Positions 60,486-64,000 of a stretch of 64,000 bases of DNA are shown here, in pieces. The notes below the pieces were generated by a model, which did no database searches, was not told where the DNA came from, and saw nothing but the letters and a program-made list of their open reading frames with translations. Source of the stretch: Acidimicrobiia bacterium (GTDB lineage Bacteria; Actinomycetota; Acidimicrobiia; Spongiisociales; UBA5794); NCBI GenBank assembly GCA_026985095.1, contig JALSQW010000046.1, positions 62,001-126,000 of the forward strand, given 5' to 3'. Both the position numbers and the translations under genes were made by a program. Position 1 is the stretch's first letter. Every line of letters starts with the position of its first letter.

Positions 60486-60979
60486 GAGCCGAAGCCATCG
60501 AACAGGCGTGGTTGGAGCACGTAGAAGATGGACCCGCGGGGCATCGGTTCGGGAGCCCAGTCGTCGGGGAGGTCGATGCCGACGACGGTGGCCGTGCGCA
60601 TCGCGACGGCCGCACCGGTGAGATGTCGGGTCAGCAGCGACCACGTCGGCTCGTGGCCGACGACGAGGAGGCGGGACGCTCGGGCACCGTGGGCGTGGGC
60701 GGCGCTCAGCGCGCCGGCAGGGCCGGTCTCGTAGAGGCGCTCATCGAGCACGAGTGGGGCGTCCCAACCACCGGCGATGCGGGCGAGCTCGGCGGTCGAT
60801 TCGGCCCGCACCGCCGGGGAGGACACGACCACGTCGGGGGCCTCGCCGATGCCGGTGAGGAGGCGGCCCATGGCGGAGGCGGCTCTGGTGCCTCGGGGGT
60901 CGAGAGGTCGGGCGCGGTCCGCTCCGCGATGGTTGGCTCGGTCCGACTTCGCGTGGCGCATCAGGATCAGCCGCGGCAT
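60482..60979 (-). CDS. sixA: SixA-type phosphohistidine phosphatase
   Basis: Histidine-phosphatase superfamily (165 residues). The RHG-type motif MRHAKSD has catalytic H9 flanked by R8; the second His lies in VVGHEPTWSLLTRHL. SixA dephosphorylates phosphohistidine in phosphotransfer proteins, but related actinobacterial proteins may act on other phosphomonoesters. TAACCT on the minus strand is six bases before the ATG. First gene of the sixA-acyl-CoA dehydrogenase-ltaE unit. Confidence 0.9.
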   Translation of the reverse strand: MPRLILMRHAKSDRANHRGADRARPLDPRGTRAASAMGRLLTGIGEAPDVVVSSPAVRAESTAELARIAGGWDAPLVLDERLYETGPAGALSAAHAHGARASRLLVVGHEPTWSLLTRHLTGAAVAMRTATVVGIDLPDDWAPEPMPRGSIFYVLQPRLFDGFGS

Positions 60980-61067
60980 GGGGCGAGGTTACCCGCGGAT
61001 CGTCCGGCGCCGGCGTGTCGTCGGTTGATACCATCTCGCGCGAGCCGAGCGCCCTGAGGAGTGGAGC

Positions 61068-61574
61068 ATGCAGATCGAAGCAGCGATGGAGACGGCCTTC
61101 AACGAGCAGACGACGCGGGAGTTCGCGTCGGCCTACATCTACACGGCGATGGCCGGCTGGCTGCATGGGGAAGGCTTCCCCGGCGCGGGGTCCTGGATGG
61201 AGGCCCAGGCGGCCGAGGAACGCGACCACGCCATGCGCCTGTTCCGTTTCGTGCTCGACCGCGGAGGGCGGGTCGACCTCGGGCCGATCGCGGCCCCACC
61301 GGCGACGTACGATTCGATCCTCGACGTGTTCGAGAAGGCCCTCGAGCACGAACGGGCGATCTCGGCGGCCATCAACGAGCTGTACGCGCTGGCGATGGAG
61401 TACGCCGACTACGCCAGTGTCCCGTTGCTCGATTGGTTCGTCAACGAGCAGGTCGAAGAGGAGGCCACCGTGTCGCAGATCGTCGACGACCTGCGCCGCG
61501 CGGCGACGCATCCCCAGGCGCTGCTCCTGCTGGATCGGGAGCTCGGTGCCCGGTCGCCGGCGGCTACCGGGTAG
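61068..61574 (+). CDS. ftn: Ferritin (FtnA-like, non-heme)
   Basis: Iron-storage cage protein (168 residues) with the ferroxidase ligands at E18, E51, H54, E95 and Q128, which line up with FtnA numbering plus one. No heme-binding Met is needed or evident, so it is ferritin rather than bacterioferritin. The extended -10 TGA-TACCAT (61026-61034) gives a 30-base leader with GAGGAG before the ATG. It overlaps the convergent amidase gene by 11 bases. Confidence 0.93.
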   Translation: MQIEAAMETAFNEQTTREFASAYIYTAMAGWLHGEGFPGAGSWMEAQAAEERDHAMRLFRFVLDRGGRVDLGPIAAPPATYDSILDVFEKALEHERAISAAINELYALAMEYADYASVPLLDWFVNEQVEEEATVSQIVDDLRRAATHPQALLLLDRELGARSPAATG

Positions 61575-63069
61575 CGACCAGCGGTGGGATCCGCTCGGCC
61601 CACGGTCGGGCCCGTTCGAGCTGACCCGCCAGCGACAGCAGCAGGGCTTCGTCGCCGTAGCGGCCCAGGAAGTGGGATCCGACGGGGAGTCCTTCGTCGG
61701 TCCACGAGAGGGGAACGGACATGGCCGGGAGACCGGCGAAGTTGGCGAGCGGGGTGAACGCGACGTACTCGAAGAGCTTCTCGGTGAGCTCGTCCCAGCT
61801 CTGGGATTGGTCGATGGCGCCGATCGGCAGCGGCGGGCTGCCCAGGACCGGGGAGAGGAACAGGTCGTGGTGTTCGAGGAAATCGGCGGCGGTCTGGGCG
61901 ATGGTCTGCAGGCGGACGATCGACGTCTGCAGCATGCCGGGTGTGCGCCGTCGGGACCGGTCGCCGAGGGCCCAGGTGAACGGCTCGAAGGCGGGCCGAC
62001 CGGCTCTGCGGGACTCGGCGGCGGCGATGACCTTGACGGCGCGCCAGTCGCCGAGGAGGGAGCGCAGCACGCGCACGGAGCGGTGCTCGGCGCCGGCGTC
62101 GACGAGCAGTTCGAACATCGCGCCGGCCAGGGAGGCCCACACGTCCAGGAACGCGGTGGCGAGGGCCTCGCCGTCGATGGCCGGGCGCTCCTCGACGAGT
62201 TCGTGTCCGAGGCTTTCGAGGAGCCCAGCGGTGTCGAGGATCGCCTGCCGGCATTGGGGATGGACCGGCGCACCGCGGAAGTCGACGGTCGTGAAGGCGA
62301 TCCGCAACGGTCGCGGGTCGCGGGTGGCCGCCTCGCGGAAGGGACCGGCCGGCGGGGGTGCCTGGTACTGATCGCCGGGAGTGGCGCCGGCGACGGCGTC
62401 GAGGAACGCGGCGCTGTCGCGTACGCTTCGGCTCAGTGCGAGCTCGACAGAGAGGTAGTCCGAGGTGGCCGCCGGGCGGCGAGGCATCCGGCCGCGGCTC
62501 GGTTTGAGACCGAACACGCCGCACGCCGATGCCGGGATCCTGATCGATCCGCCGCCGTCGCTGCCTTGGGCCAGGGGGACGTAGCGAGCCGCCACCGCCG
62601 CTGCGGCACCGCCCGAGGAGCCGCCGGCGGACCGTCCGAGGTCCCACGGGTTGCGGGTCGGGCCGTGCAGGGCCGGTTCGGTGGTCGGCAGGAGGCCGAA
62701 CTCGGGGGTGTTGGTGCGCCCGAGCCTGATGAACCCGGCACGCCGGATGCGGGAGGCGAATTCGGTCGTGTAGGGGCCGCGGTAGGCGCGGAAGAAGACC
62801 GATCCGAACGTGACGGGTTCGTCGGCTTCGAGGACCAGGTCCTTGATGAAGGTGGGAACGCCTCGGAAGGGGGCATCGGCGGCGAGGCGGTCGGCCTCCT
62901 CGAGGGCGCGTTCGAACCGTCTCGAGACGACCGCGTTGACGGCGCCGTCGGTGGCTTCGACGCGGGCGATGGCGGCGAGGGCCAGCTCCACCGGGTGCGC
63001 GTCGCCGCGGGCGACGAGGTCGGCGAGGCCGACCGCGTCGTACCGGTCGTAGTCGGGGAACGCTTCCAC
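61564..63069 (-). CDS. Amidase signature family protein
   Basis: AS-family hydrolase (501 residues). The Ser-cisSer-Lys triad is K76 (FIKDL), S151 (AGGSSGGA) and S175 ([26 protein letters not shown]). Family members include indole-acetamide, nylon-oligomer and Glu-tRNA-Gln amidases; lacking gatB/gatC neighbours, it is not GatA. Substrate unknown. The GTG is six bases after TAGAGT on the minus strand (leaderless pattern). Divergent from aspC. Confidence 0.88.
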   Translation of the reverse strand: MEAFPDYDRYDAVGLADLVARGDAHPVELALAAIARVEATDGAVNAVVSRRFERALEEADRLAADAPFRGVPTFIKDLVLEADEPVTFGSVFFRAYRGPYTTEFASRIRRAGFIRLGRTNTPEFGLLPTTEPALHGPTRNPWDLGRSAGGSSGGAAAAVAARYVPLAQGSDGGGSIRIPASACGVFGLKPSRGRMPRRPAATSDYLSVELALSRSVRDSAAFLDAVAGATPGDQYQAPPPAGPFREAATRDPRPLRIAFTTVDFRGAPVHPQCRQAILDTAGLLESLGHELVEERPAIDGEALATAFLDVWASLAGAMFELLVDAGAEHRSVRVLRSLLGDWRAVKVIAAAESRRAGRPAFEPFTWALGDRSRRRTPGMLQTSIVRLQTIAQTAADFLEHHDLFLSPVLGSPPLPIGAIDQSQSWDELTEKLFEYVAFTPLANFAGLPAMSVPLSWTDEGLPVGSHFLGRYGDEALLLSLAGQLERARPWAERIPPLVATR

Positions 63070-63133
63070 GGGGGCACTCTACGTCGTGCGACCAGGTCTA
63101 TCGTGCGGACCTCCGGTCGATGAGGAGGATGCA

Positions 63134-64000
63134 GTGACCGATCGCAGTGCCGTCTCCCGGCGGGCGATGAACATCGCCGAGTCGGCGACGTTGGCGATCA
63201 CCGCGAAGGCGAACGCGTTGCGGGCCGAGGGCCGTTCGGTCATCGGGTTCGGCGCCGGGGAACCGGACTTCCCGACTCCCGATCCGATCGTCGAGGCGGC
63301 CAGGGCGGCCGCCCTCGACCCGAGGAACCATCGTTACAGTCCCGCCGCCGGGTTGCCCGAGCTCCGTTCGGCGGTGGCGGCCAAGACCGTCCGGGATTCG
63401 GGCTACGAGGTCGATGGCGGCCAGGTGCTGGTGACCAATGGGGGCAAGCAGGCGGTGTACCTGACCTTCCAGGCGTTGTTGGACCCCGGTGACGAGGTGC
63501 TGCTTCCTGCCCCGTACTGGGTGACGTATCCCGAGTCGATCCGGCTGGCAGGTGGTGTTCCGGTGCCGTTGGCGACCGACGAGTCGACGGGGTTCACCGT
63601 GTCGGTGGACCAGCTCGACGCGGCCGTGACGGATCGGACGAAGGCGCTGGTGTTCGTGTCGCCGTCGAATCCGACCGGTGCCGTGTACTCGCCCGAGGCG
63701 ACCGAAGCGATCGGGCGTTGGGCCGCGGAGCGGGGTATCTGGGTGGTGACCGACGAGATCTACGAGCACCTCGTGTACGGCGACGCGGTGTTCCGATCCG
63801 TGCCCGTGGTGGCCCCCGAGGCGGCTCCCCGGACGGTCGTGATCAACGGGGTGGCCAAGACGTACGCGATGACGGGATGGCGGGTGGGATGGATGATCGC
63901 TCCGCCGGAGGTCGTCGCGGCCGCGACCCGCCTCCAGAGCCACATCTCGTCGAACGTCAACAACGTCGCTCAGCGGGCGGCTCTGGCGGCGGTGAGCGGG
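63134..64000 (+). CDS. aspC: Aspartate aminotransferase (fold type I), 3' truncated by window edge
   Basis: The first 289 residues of a PLP aminotransferase; the frame stays open to the last base. [70 protein letters not shown]207 and Y210 in [12 protein letters not shown] and the PLP Lys242 in [16 protein letters not shown] are all present, matching aspartate/aromatic aminotransferases of the AAT Ib group. GTG start with GAGGAGG six bases upstream; TATCGT at 63099-63104 is the likely -10. About 100 residues are missing at the C-terminus. Confidence 0.95.
   Translation, partial: MTDRSAVSRRAMNIAESATLAITAKANALRAEGRSVIGFGAGEPDFPTPDPIVEAARAAALDPRNHRYSPAAGLPELRSAVAAKTVRDSGYEVDGGQVLVTNGGKQAVYLTFQALLDPGDEVLLPAPYWVTYPESIRLAGGVPVPLATDESTGFTVSVDQLDAAVTDRTKALVFVSPSNPTGAVYSPEATEAIGRWAAERGIWVVTDEIYEHLVYGDAVFRSVPVVAPEAAPRTVVINGVAKTYAMTGWRVGWMIAPPEVVAAATRLQSHISSNVNNVAQRAALAAVSG

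Noticed and set aside
61564-63069. Glu-tRNA(Gln) amidotransferase subunit GatA
   Set aside because: Same amidase signature, but no gatB or gatC nearby and the sequence outside the triad does not resemble GatA.

Overview
The window is a high-GC, gene-dense chromosomal segment of an actinomycetote. It carries F420 biosynthesis genes, a WhiG/FliA-type sigma factor after xerC, the actinobacterial DUF2469 protein, the ImuA'-ImuB-DnaE2 mutasome with actinobacterial-type SOS boxes, a CysA2-like rhodanese and many GTG starts. The gene order does not match well-studied Streptomyces or Mycobacterium chromosomes. A lineage such as the Acidimicrobiia is plausible, but that is inference. No rRNA, tRNA, IS element, prophage or CRISPR array was seen, and no stretch longer than about 205 bases lacks a gene.

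Layout. 1-4.3 kb: the 3' end of cofG and a cofH with an unusual N-terminal extension (coenzyme F420), a TetR regulator and an acyl-CoA dehydrogenase. 4.3-7.1 kb: trmD, rplS, lepB, DUF2469 and yraN. 7.1-9.7 kb: two tiny coupled minus-strand genes, an enoyl-CoA hydratase and a DUF3179 protein. 9.8-14.1 kb: comM, dprA, a small membrane protein, xerC and whiG. 14.2-35.8 kb is one long plus-strand housekeeping block: rpsB-tsf-pyrH-frr-cdsA-dxr-rseP-ispG-proS, then rimP-nusA-infB-DUF503-rbfA-nrnA-truB-ribF, a secreted hydrolase, rpsO and pnp. It supplies translation factors, ribosome assembly, RNA turnover, phospholipid synthesis and the MEP isoprenoid pathway. Stop/start overlaps (ATGA, GTGA) are frequent, which implies tight operons.

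35.9-64 kb is a mosaic of short units on both strands: dodecin, SOS-controlled imuA-imuB, an acyltransferase divergent from a YcaQ-like glycosylase, an SDR enzyme, sufE divergent from a thiosulfate sulfurtransferase, a cysteine hydrolase, a complete thiamine salvage operon (thiN-thiB-thiP-thiQ) behind a TPP riboswitch, uridine kinase, an SGNH hydrolase, ychF, an ACT-domain protein, SOS-controlled dnaE2, two uncharacterised membrane-associated proteins, threonine aldolase, an acyl-CoA dehydrogenase with sixA, ferritin, an amidase and a 3'-truncated aspartate aminotransferase. Convergent neighbours are packed to within a few bases or overlap.

Two regulatory patterns stand out. First, at least 17 genes have a TAnnnT hexamer exactly 6-8 bases before an ATG or GTG start with no Shine-Dalgarno sequence, as expected for leaderless transcripts; one divergent pair has overlapping -10 hexamers in a 19-bp gap. 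Second, imuA-imuB and dnaE2, 17 kb apart, carry the same 16-base SOS operator, each placed against a -10 hexamer.
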